NCBI RefSeq assembly: GCF_048381675.1
Contig: NZ_JBLWIS010000001.1
Location: forward strand, 372,001-436,000
Direction: 5' to 3'
DNA: 64,000 nucleotides
Source: Advenella sp048381675
Lineage (GTDB): Bacteria; Pseudomonadota; Gammaproteobacteria; Burkholderiales; Burkholderiaceae_B
In this document: one piece after another, positions 16,694-25,441 of the stretch
How positions within the stretch are numbered: position 1 is the first letter of the stretch
Layout of the letters: every line of letters starts with the position of its first letter
The notes under the pieces: model-generated
The model's input: the letters and a program-made list of their open reading frames with translations, nothing else
Database searches by the model: none
What the model was told of the DNA's origin: nothing
Made by a program: the position numbers and the translations under genes

Positions 16694-19153
16694 ATGTCTG
16701 CGAGTCAAATTTTGCCTGCAGAATCAATAGAGTTGCCGTTGTTGCCGTTGCGCGACGTGGTGGTTTTCCCCCACATGGTTATTCCTTTGTTTGTAGGTAG
16801 GCCCCGTTCCATCCGTGCCCTCGAGGCCGCCATGGAAGCTGGCAAGCAAATCATGCTGGTTGCCCAAAAGTCGGCAAGCAAAGATGAGCCGGCGCCTGAA
16901 GATATATATGAAATTGGCTGTATCGCCACAATTTTGCAAATGTTGAAACTTCCCGATGGTACCGTCAAGGTACTGGTGGAAGGCCTTCAGCGTGCGCATG
17001 TTGAGGAAATTCGGGATACAGAGTCCAATTTCATCGGCAAAGTGATGCCTATTGTTCCATCTAGCGAAGATACGGCAGAACTGGAGGCATTGCGCCGTAC
17101 GGTCATATCCCAGTTTGATCAATACGTTAAACTTAACAAAAAAATACCACAAGAAATTCTTTCTTCTTTAAATAACATAGAAGAAACAGATCGTTTGGCA
17201 GATACCATTGCTGCACACTTGCCTTTAAAGCTTGAGCAGAAACAGCATCTGCTTGATGAGCTTGATGTTACCGGTCGCCTTGAGGCGCTGTTAGGCCAGA
17301 TCGAAGCAGAAATTGATATCCTTCAGGTTGAAAGGCGCATTCGTGGTCGCGTTAAAAAACAGATGGAAAAAAGCCAGCGCGACTATTACCTGAATGAACA
17401 GGTAAAAGCCATCCAGAAAGAGTTGGGCGAAGGCGAAGAGGGTGCTGACCTTGAAGAGCTTGAAAAGAAAATTGAAGCTGCGCAAATGCCTAAGGAGGCA
17501 CGGGCTAAGGTGGATGCCGAGCTGAAAAAACTGAAGCTGATGTCACCTATGTCAGCCGAAGCAACTGTTGTCAGGAATTACATTGATACCCTGATCGGTT
17601 TGCCTTGGAAGAAAAAAAGCCGCATCAATACTTCGCTTGAAAATGCTGAAAAAATCCTTAACGATGACCATAACGGGCTTGAGAAGGTAAAAGAACGCAT
17701 TATTGAATACTTGGCTGTCCAGCAGCGCGTTGATAAAGTCAAGGCGCCTATCCTGTGCCTGGTGGGACCTCCTGGGGTGGGTAAAACTTCCTTGGGCCAA
17801 TCCATTGCACGCGCAACCAACCGCAAATATGTGCGCATGGCGTTGGGTGGTGTTCGTGATGAGGCCGAGATTCGTGGTCACCGCCGTACCTATATCGGTG
17901 CAATGCCAGGCAAGATTTTGCAAAACATGAGTAAGGTTGGTGTGCGCAATCCTCTGTTCCTGCTTGATGAAATAGACAAGCTGGGCATGGATTTCCGTGG
18001 TGATCCGTCTTCTGCTTTGCTTGAGGTGCTGGATCCTGAACAAAACCATACGTTCCAGGACCATTATGTGGAAGTGGACTACGACTTGTCTGATGTCATG
18101 TTTGTGGCAACCAGCAACTCCCTGAATATTCCGGCTGCCTTGCTGGACCGGATGGAAGTGATTCATCTGTCAGGTTACACCGAGGATGAAAAAGTGCATA
18201 TTGCACTTGATCACCTGATTCCAAAGTTGATGAAAAACAATGGCGTCAAAGAGGGTGAGCTGAAGATTGAAGAAAGTGCGGTACGTGATATTGTTCGTTA
18301 TTACACGCGTGAAGCGGGTGTGCGGTCGCTTGAGCGTGAGCTGGGCAAAATCTGCCGTAAAGTAATCAAGGCAATTCTCATGGGGGCTAAGTCCACTTCC
18401 AGGACAGCGGCCAGCAAAGCTACCGCGCCAGTTATCGTTGTCACCAATGAAAATCTTGGCGAGTATTTGGGTGTACGTAAATATGCCTTTGGCATGGCCG
18501 AGAAAGAAAACCAGGTTGGCCAGGTAACCGGTTTGGCCTGGACAGAAGTGGGTGGTGATCTGTTAACCATCGAGGTTGCAGCGGTAACCGGTAAAGGGGT
18601 TATCCAGCATACGGGCTCTTTGGGTGATGTCATGAAGGAATCCATGCAGGCAGCCCGAACGGTGGTCCGCTCACGTGCGCACAGGCTTGGTTTTGCCGAT
18701 AGCATTTTCGAGAAAAAAGATATTCATATTCACGTTCCCGAGGGTGCAACGCCTAAAGATGGTCCTTCTGCGGGTATTGCCATTACAACAGCACTGGTCT
18801 CTGCTTTGTCTGGCATTCCTGTGCGGGCGGATGTGGCCATGACCGGTGAGATTACCTTGCGCGGTGAGGTCCTGGCTATTGGTGGTTTGAAAGAAAAGCT
18901 GCTGGCAGCCCATCGTGGTGGTATCAAAACGGTTCTTATCCCCGAGGAAAACGTCAAGGATTTATCTGAAATCCCCGATAATGTCAAAAATCATCTTGAA
19001 ATTATTCCGGTACGTTGGATAGATCGTGTTCTTGAGGTGGCATTGGAGCGTTTGCCAACACCTTTGTCAGAGGCGGAAATTGCCAAGCTGGCCCAGGAAG
19101 CATTGGCTGCAAGTAAAACTGCTGCCGGTGTAGATAACCAGGTAAAACATTAA
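16694..19153 (+). CDS. lon: ATP-dependent protease La (Lon)
   Basis: A cytosolic AAA+ serine protease that removes damaged and regulatory proteins. The domains are an N-terminal LonN domain (IELPLLPLRDVVVFPHMVIPL), a coiled-coil middle, the AAA+ module with GPPGVGKT (about residue 357) and the protease domain with catalytic Ser near 692 (PKDGPSAG). A Lys follows about 43 residues later. The start at 16694 has AAGGAA seven bases upstream and gives the usual N-terminus; an in-frame ATG at 16673 is less likely. Length 819. A strong terminator follows. Confidence 0.98.
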   Translation: MSASQILPAESIELPLLPLRDVVVFPHMVIPLFVGRPRSIRALEAAMEAGKQIMLVAQKSASKDEPAPEDIYEIGCIATILQMLKLPDGTVKVLVEGLQRAHVEEIRDTESNFIGKVMPIVPSSEDTAELEALRRTVISQFDQYVKLNKKIPQEILSSLNNIEETDRLADTIAAHLPLKLEQKQHLLDELDVTGRLEALLGQIEAEIDILQVERRIRGRVKKQMEKSQRDYYLNEQVKAIQKELGEGEEGADLEELEKKIEAAQMPKEARAKVDAELKKLKLMSPMSAEATVVRNYIDTLIGLPWKKKSRINTSLENAEKILNDDHNGLEKVKERIIEYLAVQQRVDKVKAPILCLVGPPGVGKTSLGQSIARATNRKYVRMALGGVRDEAEIRGHRRTYIGAMPGKILQNMSKVGVRNPLFLLDEIDKLGMDFRGDPSSALLEVLDPEQNHTFQDHYVEVDYDLSDVMFVATSNSLNIPAALLDRMEVIHLSGYTEDEKVHIALDHLIPKLMKNNGVKEGELKIEESAVRDIVRYYTREAGVRSLERELGKICRKVIKAILMGAKSTSRTAASKATAPVIVVTNENLGEYLGVRKYAFGMAEKENQVGQVTGLAWTEVGGDLLTIEVAAVTGKGVIQHTGSLGDVMKESMQAARTVVRSRAHRLGFADSIFEKKDIHIHVPEGATPKDGPSAGIAITTALVSALSGIPVRADVAMTGEITLRGEVLAIGGLKEKLLAAHRGGIKTVLIPEENVKDLSEIPDNVKNHLEIIPVRWIDRVLEVALERLPTPLSEAEIAKLAQEALAASKTAAGVDNQVKH

Positions 19154-19191
19154 AACATTAAAATATTTAAGCTTTAATGTTGGCTAGAAAT

Positions 19192-19221
19192 AAAAAATCC
19201 AGATGAAAATCTGGATTTTTT
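19192..19221. terminator. Bidirectional terminator after lon
   Basis: AAAAAATCCAGAT (19192-19204) pairs perfectly with ATCTGGATTTTTT (19209-19221) around a GAAA tetraloop. It serves lon and the convergent gene. Confidence 0.92.
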
Positions 19222-19242
19222 ATTTCCTGGCGCTTTTATGGC

Positions 19243-20025
19243 TTAAAAGCCAAGGTCGTTGCGAAGGCGTTCTTTTTGCTGACGCAAGTTTTGTAGTCGT
19301 TCAAACTCGGGATTTGACGAATTTACATTGCCGGAATTCAGATTGCTGTTAGTGACTGGCGCAGGGAAATTGTTGAATGGAGAGCCTTCTCCTGTCTCGA
19401 AAGGTGCTGGCTCGGGAATGGTGGCCGGTGTGGTGCCGGGTGCGGGGAAACTGGATTGAGGGACGGGAAAACCGCTGTCAATCGGGGTGTCATCAATAGG
19501 GTTGTTATCAAGGGGGCCGGTGGCTTCAAATAATTGTTCATTTGAAGCGGGGTTGACGGGCGTGGGGAATGGGCTGGGCGGTGCCAAAGGCACCGGAGGA
19601 ATAACTTGCCTTAAATCTGGATTGGTTTTTAGGGCAGAGGTTTCATCGGTTTTTTCAGTGGGAGCAGCGTTGGTAAACGGCTCTGCAGCGGCTTTCGGTG
19701 TTTCAGGCACTGATGAAGGTGTATTGGCGATGGCCGGCTCTTTTTTCTGGGGCAGTGAGGGTTGGTTCAGGCTGGCTGGTTCCTTGCTGGTTGCAGCAGG
19801 CAGGTTGGCGGGTGTTTCTGTTGTGGCAGGATTATTTTCGGCAGGTAATTCAATGGTGCCTGAAACGGTTGGTCCGGCCTGGCTACTCTTGTTCTGGCTT
19901 TGGCTGCTTTCTATTCCCTTGACGGGGGCGCGGGTAAAAACATCATAAACAGATCGCCCAATGAAAAATAGTATGCCAACTGCCACAACGGCCAGAATGG
20001 TATTAGAAATAATCGGTTTAGCCAT
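19243..20025 (-). CDS. Single-pass, proline-rich envelope protein, unknown
   Basis: The protein has 260 residues. One N-terminal membrane helix (about residues 8-24, ILAVVAVGILFFIG) is followed by a long low-complexity periplasmic segment rich in Pro, Ala, Ser, Thr and Asn. The C-terminal end is charged and likely helical (RLQNLRQQKERLRNDL). It lies downstream of the OmpA-like lipoprotein gene in the same direction, 55 bp apart, so the pair may be an operon linking membrane and cell wall; that role is inference. No family recognised. Confidence 0.7.
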   Translation of the reverse strand: MAKPIISNTILAVVAVGILFFIGRSVYDVFTRAPVKGIESSQSQNKSSQAGPTVSGTIELPAENNPATTETPANLPAATSKEPASLNQPSLPQKKEPAIANTPSSVPETPKAAAEPFTNAAPTEKTDETSALKTNPDLRQVIPPVPLAPPSPFPTPVNPASNEQLFEATGPLDNNPIDDTPIDSGFPVPQSSFPAPGTTPATIPEPAPFETGEGSPFNNFPAPVTNSNLNSGNVNSSNPEFERLQNLRQQKERLRNDLGF

Positions 20026-20080
20026 GCTTTATTAATGAGTAGTGGTAATGGGTTGAGAGAACGCTTAAGTGAAAGTCTGG

Positions 20081-20620
20081 TTAATTGAAAATATTATTGC
20101 CGTATTTGTAGAGGTCATCAAAGAAGCGCTCTATGGTACTGACATTCATTTCACTGGTGCTTTCACCCAGAATAATGATTTTGGTTTTGTACTGGTTGCC
20201 AGCGTTGGTGCCGGTTTGTCCATTATAGGCGTTAGGCTGGGTGTAAGCCAGCCTGCTTTTATCAATGCCACGGTTGGTCAGGGCTTTCATGAGGGTTAGT
20301 GAGCGGACTTCCTGCAATTCCTGGTTCAGTTCGGCAGAGCCCGCATTTTCAGAAATACTGTCGATAAGTACTTTGCGATGGGGGCGATCTTTGAGCAATT
20401 CGGCTACTTTATTCAGATAAGGGCCCGAATTAGAGGAAAGGACCGCCGAGCCTGGCAGGAACAAATCACTGTCTCGTGAGGTCAGTGCGACGCCACGGGC
20501 ATCTTGGGTTATTTGTAGGTGGCTCATGCCATTATTGCCAGTCGTTAAGCTGGAGCAGGCACTTAACAGGCAAAAAAAAGCAAGGGCGAAGCCAAGGCGT
20601 ATGGATTTGGGTAGTTGCAT
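20081..20620 (-). CDS. OmpA/MotB-like lipoprotein
   Basis: The 179-residue protein has a lipoprotein signal ending in LLSACSS. The mature part looks like a diverged OmpA-like peptidoglycan-binding domain: FLPGSAVLSSNSGPYLNKVAE (the F-x-G-S strand), VLIDSISENAGSAELNQELQEVRSLTLMKALTNRGID (helix with the usual S-x-x-R spacing) and a strand near KTKIIILGES. The canonical binding Asp and Arg are only partly preserved, so peptidoglycan binding is not assured. It is probably the first gene of a two-gene unit. Confidence 0.7.
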   Translation of the reverse strand: MQLPKSIRLGFALAFFCLLSACSSLTTGNNGMSHLQITQDARGVALTSRDSDLFLPGSAVLSSNSGPYLNKVAELLKDRPHRKVLIDSISENAGSAELNQELQEVRSLTLMKALTNRGIDKSRLAYTQPNAYNGQTGTNAGNQYKTKIIILGESTSEMNVSTIERFFDDLYKYGNNIFN

Positions 20621-21014
20621 TAGGCTAAATATTTAGAATAAACAATAGCTTAAATTGTAACCCAGATTGTGGCTGTAATTGTTTTAGCAGGTTTGTCAGT
20701 TGAGCAATAATGTAACCAGTCCTGATGGCTGTTGATGTTCTTTTGACTGGCTGAATATTCTTCTTGGGCATTTTTTTAAGGCTGTCTGAGAGGAAAAGGG
20801 AGGGCAGGTCATGGTTAAGCTTACGGTCTTGTTATTTCATTTTTGCTGGCAATTGGATGGTGGGGTCAAGCAGAATGCGGGTCAAATGCGCTTGATTTGG
20901 TCTGTTTTACAACATTTGCTGATGTTTTTTCTGTGCAAACACGGCTTTTAATATGCCAAAAGACAGAAAATGTTAGAATCAAAATGTTAATGTATTTAGT
21001 AGAGACTGAAATAA

Positions 21015-21065
21015 ATGAAATTCTTAACTGCACGAACTACGAGAACGGAAACCAAAAATTTCTAG
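21015..21065 (+). CDS. Threonine-rich leader peptide upstream of thrS
   Basis: A 16-codon ORF, MKFLTARTTRTETKNF, ends at TAG (21063-21065), 99 bp before thrS. Five of its 16 codons are threonine (positions 5, 8, 9, 11 and 13), far above expectation. The stop codon lies inside the 5' strand of a hairpin that competes with a terminator. This is the layout of ribosome-mediated attenuators of amino-acid operons. The upstream AGAGA is a weak ribosome site, and TAGAAT at 20974-20979 may be the -10. The remaining gap 20621-21014 shows nothing else I can support. Confidence 0.7.
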   Translation: MKFLTARTTRTETKNF

Positions 21066-21143
21066 TCGCGATCGTGAGAGTTTATATTTTGAAAATTTTC
21101 TAGCAGTCTCATCACTAGCGCGACTAAAAATAGTCGCGTTTTT
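21063..21143 (+). promoter_or_regulatory. Attenuator: antiterminator and terminator competing hairpins before thrS
   Basis: TAGTCGCG occurs twice (21063-21070 and 21131-21138) with its complement CGCGACTA between (21119-21126). Pairing with the second copy makes a terminator: 8-bp stem, AAAA loop, then TTTTT. Pairing with the first copy makes an antiterminator, which may be extended by GTGAGA (21074-21079) with TCTCAT (21107-21112). A ribosome finishing the leader peptide would cover the first copy and allow the terminator. A ribosome stalled on Thr codons would leave it free. Confidence 0.75.
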
Positions 21144-21164
21144 ATTTTTTATTAAGGCATTTAA

Positions 21165-23099
21165 ATGATTCAGATTACCTTACCAGATGGTTCTCAGCGC
21201 CAGTTCACCAACCCGGTCAGTGTGGGTGAAGTGGCTACGACTATCGCGCCCAGTCTGGGTAAAGCGGCCCTCGCGGGTAAGGTGGCTGTAGGGTCAGAAG
21301 AAGCCAGGCTGGTGGATACCAGTTTTGTTATCACAGAAGATGCAAAGCTGTCGATTGTGACTGCCAAAGATCCTGAAGGCCTGGATCTTATCCGTCACTC
21401 TACTGCCCATTTGCTGGCTTATGCCGTGAAATCGTTGTTTCCCGAGGCGCAAGTAACCATTGGGCCAGTGATCGATAACGGTTTTTATTACGATTTTTCA
21501 TACAAGCGTCCTTTTACGCCAGAAGACTTGCAAAAAATTGAAAAGAAAATGCAAGAACTGGCCAAAAAAGACGAAGTGGTTACCCGTGAAGAATGGCTGC
21601 GTGATGATGCGGTTGCTTTTTTCAAGGAGCAGGGCGAGCACTACAAGGCTGAAATCATTGCTTCCATTCCGTCTAACGAGCCTATCAGCCTGTATCGTGA
21701 GGGTGATTTCATCGACTTGTGTCGTGGTCCTCATGTCCCTTCAACCGGCAAGCTTAAAGTATTCAAGCTGATGAAAGTGGCTGGCGCTTATTGGCGTGGT
21801 AATAGCAATAATGAAATGCTCCAGCGTATTTATGGTACTGCCTGGGCCAGTAAGGAAGAGCAGGCGCAATATCTGCACATGCTTGAAGAGGCCGAAAAGC
21901 GGGATCATCGCAAATTGGGCAAAGAGCTTGATCTGTTTCACTTCCAGGATGAAGGTCCGGGACTGGTTTTCTGGCATCCTAAGGGCTGGAGAATATGGCA
22001 GCAGGTTGAGCAGTACATGCGCAATGTCTATATAGAGAATGGTTATCAGGAAGTAAAAGCGCCGCAAATCCTGGATCTTTCCCTGTGGAAGAAAACCGGG
22101 CATTGGGACAACTACAAAGAGAACATGTTCACGACCGAATCCGAGAATCGGGTTTATGGCCTTAAGCCAATGAACTGTCCTGGTCATGTCCAAATTTATA
22201 ATTCCGGGCTGCATTCATACCGTGAATTGCCAATCCGCTATGGCGAGTTTGGCCAGTGTCATCGTAACGAGCCCTCCGGTTCTTTGCATGGCATGATGCG
22301 TGTGCGAGGCTTTACCCAGGATGATGGTCATATTTTCTGTACTGAAGACCAATTGCAAGATGAATGTGCGAACTTTACGACATTGTTGCAAAAAGTTTAT
22401 CGTGATTTTGGCTTTACCGATGTGCTTTATAAAGTGGCCACCCGTCCTGAAAAACGTATTGGTGATGATGCCATTTGGGATAAGGCTGAAGAAGCGCTGA
22501 TGGAAAGCTTGCGCCGTTCCGGTTGCGAGTTTGAAATCTCTCCCGGAGAAGGCGCTTTTTATGGTCCTAAAATTGAATATACCCTGAAAGACGCCATTGG
22601 CCGTCATTGGCAATGTGGCACGGTTCAGGTTGACTTTTCCATGCCGGTACGCTTGGGTGCCGAATATGTCGATGCCTCCGACCAGCGTCGCGCACCCGTC
22701 ATGGTGCATCGCGCTATTCTGGGCTCACTCGAGCGTTTTATTGGTATGCTAATTGAAAACTATGCGGGTGCACTGCCGCCATGGCTGGCACCCGAGCAAG
22801 TGGTTGTATGCCCGATTTCCGAGGTGTTTTCCGAGTACGCCAATAAAGTGGTGAATACGCTTACCCAACAGGGTTTCCGTGCTTCTGCCGATTTGCGTAA
22901 TGAGAAAATCACTCGTAAAATCAGGGAAAACAGTATGCAGAAAGTTCCTTACATCCTGGTTGTCGGGGAAAAGGAACAGGAAAATGGTGCTGTGGCTGTC
23001 CGTGGTCGCGGTAACCTTGATTTGGGTGTACTATCTGTCGATGATTTCGTCGCGCGTCTTCGCACTGATGTGGCTTTACGTCAGGATGTCAAGGCGTAA
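21165..23099 (+). CDS. thrS: Threonyl-tRNA synthetase
   Basis: A class II synthetase charging tRNA-Thr. The 644 residues hold a TGS domain (1-60) and the second additional domain, with the editing HSTAH motif near 73-77. The catalytic core has the zinc-ligand cysteine in MNCPGH and motif 2 CHRNEPSGSLHGMMRVRGF. Motif 3 is GSLERFIGMLIE, followed by the C-terminal anticodon-binding domain. TAAGG lies seven bases before the ATG. infC follows after 28 bp. Regulation is probably by the attenuator just upstream. Confidence 0.98.
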   Translation: MIQITLPDGSQRQFTNPVSVGEVATTIAPSLGKAALAGKVAVGSEEARLVDTSFVITEDAKLSIVTAKDPEGLDLIRHSTAHLLAYAVKSLFPEAQVTIGPVIDNGFYYDFSYKRPFTPEDLQKIEKKMQELAKKDEVVTREEWLRDDAVAFFKEQGEHYKAEIIASIPSNEPISLYREGDFIDLCRGPHVPSTGKLKVFKLMKVAGAYWRGNSNNEMLQRIYGTAWASKEEQAQYLHMLEEAEKRDHRKLGKELDLFHFQDEGPGLVFWHPKGWRIWQQVEQYMRNVYIENGYQEVKAPQILDLSLWKKTGHWDNYKENMFTTESENRVYGLKPMNCPGHVQIYNSGLHSYRELPIRYGEFGQCHRNEPSGSLHGMMRVRGFTQDDGHIFCTEDQLQDECANFTTLLQKVYRDFGFTDVLYKVATRPEKRIGDDAIWDKAEEALMESLRRSGCEFEISPGEGAFYGPKIEYTLKDAIGRHWQCGTVQVDFSMPVRLGAEYVDASDQRRAPVMVHRAILGSLERFIGMLIENYAGALPPWLAPEQVVVCPISEVFSEYANKVVNTLTQQGFRASADLRNEKITRKIRENSMQKVPYILVVGEKEQENGAVAVRGRGNLDLGVLSVDDFVARLRTDVALRQDVKA

Positions 23100-23127
23100 T
23101 TTATTATCTTTTTAAGGAGTTGTTAAC

Positions 23128-23676
23128 ATCGCAACCGAAAAATCCCACCGCATAAATGCTGAAATACGCATTCCTGAAGTTCGTCTGATTGGTCTCGAAG
23201 GAGAACAGTTAGGTGTAGTTAAAACACTTGAAGCCATTCGCATGGCTGAGCAGGCTGACGTGGATCTCGTCGAGATCGCGCCTAATGCATCACCTCCTGT
23301 TTGCCGTTTGATGGATTACGGCAAGTTCAAATACCAGGAGCAAAAGCGTTTGCAAGAAGCCAAGGCCAAGCAGAAAGTGATTCAGGTCAAGGAAGTCAAG
23401 TTCCGTCCTGCCACCGATGAGGGTGATTATCAGGTCAAGCTTCGTAACCTGCGTCGTTTTATCGACGATGGTGACAAGGCCAAGGTAACTCTTCGTTTCC
23501 GCGGACGTGAAATGGCTCACCAGGAACTGGGTATGCGTGTGTTAGAACGAATCCGGGAAGATCTGGGCGATACCGTTCAGGTAGAGGCAATGCCCAAGCT
23601 CGAAGGACGTCAAATGGTAATGGTGCTGGCTCCACGTAAAAAAGCCGTGGCTGGCAAACCTGAATCTACCAAGTAA
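23128..23676 (+). CDS. infC: Translation initiation factor IF-3 (AUC start codon)
   Basis: IF-3 binds the 30S subunit and proofreads start codons. The usual N-terminus (ATEKSHRINAEIRIPEVRLIG) is encoded in frame only from ATC at 23128, with AAGGAG eight bases upstream (23114-23119). The first in-frame ATG (23242) would delete 38 conserved residues. A non-canonical AUU or AUC start is the known basis of infC autorepression, since IF-3 rejects such codons. The 182 residues contain the N-domain, the basic linker (KYQEQKRLQEAKAKQKV) and the C-domain. Confidence 0.95.
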   Translation: MATEKSHRINAEIRIPEVRLIGLEGEQLGVVKTLEAIRMAEQADVDLVEIAPNASPPVCRLMDYGKFKYQEQKRLQEAKAKQKVIQVKEVKFRPATDEGDYQVKLRNLRRFIDDGDKAKVTLRFRGREMAHQELGMRVLERIREDLGDTVQVEAMPKLEGRQMVMVLAPRKKAVAGKPESTK

Positions 23677-23698
23677 TTCAGTTTTATGACTCAATATA

Positions 23699-23725
23699 TC
23701 CCGCTTTAACCGGCGGGAATTTCTT
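23699..23725 (+). terminator. Weak terminator-like hairpin after infC
   Basis: TCCCGC (23699-23704) pairs with GCGGGA (23713-23718), followed by ATTTCTTT. The stem is short and the T tract interrupted. It may mark the end of thrS-infC transcription, since the ribosomal genes normally following infC are absent here. Confidence 0.4.
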
Positions 23726-23738
23726 TGGAAGTATAGCA

Positions 23739-24701
23739 ATGCATGTATTATTCATCGTAGACCCATTACCCTTGTTAAAAGCATATAAAGATACATCGGT
23801 CGCCATGATGCGTGCATTGATTAAACGCGGGCATTCCATTAGCGTTGCCTTGCAGGGTGATCTGTTCATTGAAACCGGGCGGGTTTTTGTCCGTTCGCGT
23901 TCCATTCAAATTGAAGATAATGCCAATTTGCATGGCCATGCCTGGTGGGCCTATACTTCTGAAGACAATGAACTGCCTTTGGTGCATTTTGACGCAACCA
24001 TCATGCGTAAAGATCCTCCATTCGATATGGAGTACGTGTATTCTACCCATCTGCTGGAATATGCCGAACAGCAAGGTGCCAAAGTATTCAATTCTGGGGC
24101 GGCCATACGCAACCATCCCGAAAAATTGTCGATTACCGAGTTTTCCGAATTTACGGCGCCAACCCTGGTTACCCGTGACATGGCGCGAATCAGGCAGTTT
24201 CACGCCCAGCATCAGGATATTGTGGTCAAGCCGCTTGACGGCATGGGCGGTAGTGGTGTTTTTCGTGTCCTGCAAAACGAGGCCAATTTAAACGCAATCC
24301 TCGAGTTGCTTACCCAGGATGGTAACCGAACGATTATGGCGCAGCGCTTCATCCCAGAGATTACCAATGGTGACAAGCGTATTTTGCTAATCGACGGAGC
24401 ACCGGTTCCTTACGCACTTGCGCGTATTCCGCTAGCTGGTGAAACCAGGGGGAATCTGGCAGCGGGTGGACGTGGCGTGGCCCAAAAACTGACAGAACGC
24501 GATTTGCATATTGCGCAAAGCATTGCACCGGTATTAAGGCAAAGGGGCTTGTTGCTGGTGGGTCTTGATGTCATAGGTGATTATGTCACTGAAATCAATG
24601 TGACCAGCCCAACCTGCTTCGTTGAAATTACAGAGCAAACCGGCTTTGATGTGGCTGATCACTTTGCCCAGGCACTTGAAAAAGCCGTTTTGTCGGCTTA
24701 A
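23739..24701 (+). CDS. gshB: Glutathione synthetase
   Basis: An ATP-grasp ligase joining gamma-glutamylcysteine and glycine. Family features are the N-terminal FIVDPLP and YAEQQGAKVFNS regions, the ATP-grasp segment VVKPLDGMGGSGVF and PLAGETRGNLAAGGRG. The C-terminal DVIGDYVTEINVTSPTC provides metal ligands. Length 320. The EIIA gene follows 8 bp later, so it heads a gshB-EIIA-ptsH-ptsI run, an arrangement I recall as common in this order. Confidence 0.97.
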   Translation: MHVLFIVDPLPLLKAYKDTSVAMMRALIKRGHSISVALQGDLFIETGRVFVRSRSIQIEDNANLHGHAWWAYTSEDNELPLVHFDATIMRKDPPFDMEYVYSTHLLEYAEQQGAKVFNSGAAIRNHPEKLSITEFSEFTAPTLVTRDMARIRQFHAQHQDIVVKPLDGMGGSGVFRVLQNEANLNAILELLTQDGNRTIMAQRFIPEITNGDKRILLIDGAPVPYALARIPLAGETRGNLAAGGRGVAQKLTERDLHIAQSIAPVLRQRGLLLVGLDVIGDYVTEINVTSPTCFVEITEQTGFDVADHFAQALEKAVLSA

Positions 24702-24709
24702 GGTTTTTT

Positions 24710-25123
24710 ATGACAGCGATTGCAATAATTGCGCATGTTCCTTTGGCGTCGGCCTTGCATGATTGTGCCACCCATGTTTATGGAAATGTAGAAAACTTCG
24801 TTTTTTTTGATATTGAACCTGATGTTGATCCAGATCAAAAAGTTGGTGAAATTGTTGCGCAGTTAAGAAGTGTGGCTGGCGATAATAATGCTGTGTTGGT
24901 TCTTGCTGATTTGGGCGGAGCGACCCCTGCCAATATTGGTGCAAGGGCAGTGCAGATTTTACAAAATGCCGGTGTAAAGTCGCATATTCTTTCGGGTACT
25001 AATGCATGCATGATTTTAAATGCCATCCGTTACCGTGAAAAAAACCTGGAAGAATTGTGCGAATCTGTTTTCGAGGGTGGCAAAAAAGGCATGAAATGCA
25101 TTGATCTTGCCAACGATCAGTAA
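24710..25123 (+). CDS. PTS sugar transporter subunit IIA, mannose-type
   Basis: A 137-residue EIIA of the mannose/fructose family, normally phosphorylated by HPr on a histidine near the N-terminus. Here that is His9 in IAIIAHVPL. The DLGGATPAN turn and the C-terminal helices are recognisable. No IIB, IIC or IID gene is nearby, so this looks like one of the transport-free PTS chains of betaproteobacteria that act in regulation; its target cannot be read from sequence. Confidence 0.88.
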   Translation: MTAIAIIAHVPLASALHDCATHVYGNVENFVFFDIEPDVDPDQKVGEIVAQLRSVAGDNNAVLVLADLGGATPANIGARAVQILQNAGVKSHILSGTNACMILNAIRYREKNLEELCESVFEGGKKGMKCIDLANDQ

Positions 25124-25151
25124 TTCCTGTTACTAACATATAAGATGAATT

Positions 25152-25421
25152 ATGGCTTCAGTAGATATTATTATCAGCAACAAACTAGGTCTGCATGCCA
25201 GGGCTGCCGCAAAGCTAACGCAGTTGGCAAGCTCGTTTAGCAGTGAAGTTTTTATCAGTCGTGCTTCACAACGCGTCAATGCTAAAAGCATCATGGGTGT
25301 CATGATGCTGGCGGCGGGCAAAGGTACTGCTGTCACGCTCGAAGCAATAGGTGAAGATGCTTCGGATGCTCTTCAGCAAATAGAGGCGTTGTTCAATAGC
25401 AAGTTTGGTGAGCCGGAATAA
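25152..25421 (+). CDS. ptsH: Phosphocarrier protein HPr
   Basis: An 89-residue HPr. The phosphoryl-accepting His15 lies in LGLHARAAAKL. Ser46 in AKSIMGVMML is also conserved; in organisms with HPr kinase this is the regulatory phosphorylation site, and no kinase gene is in the window. It sits between EIIA and EI. Confidence 0.95.
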   Translation: MASVDIIISNKLGLHARAAAKLTQLASSFSSEVFISRASQRVNAKSIMGVMMLAAGKGTAVTLEAIGEDASDALQQIEALFNSKFGEPE

Positions 25422-25441
25422 ACGGTATTATTGGGTAGCAT

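Noticed and set aside
20843..21103. 86-codon ORF upstream of thrS
   Set aside because: No protein-like pattern; it overlaps the better explained leader peptide in another frame.
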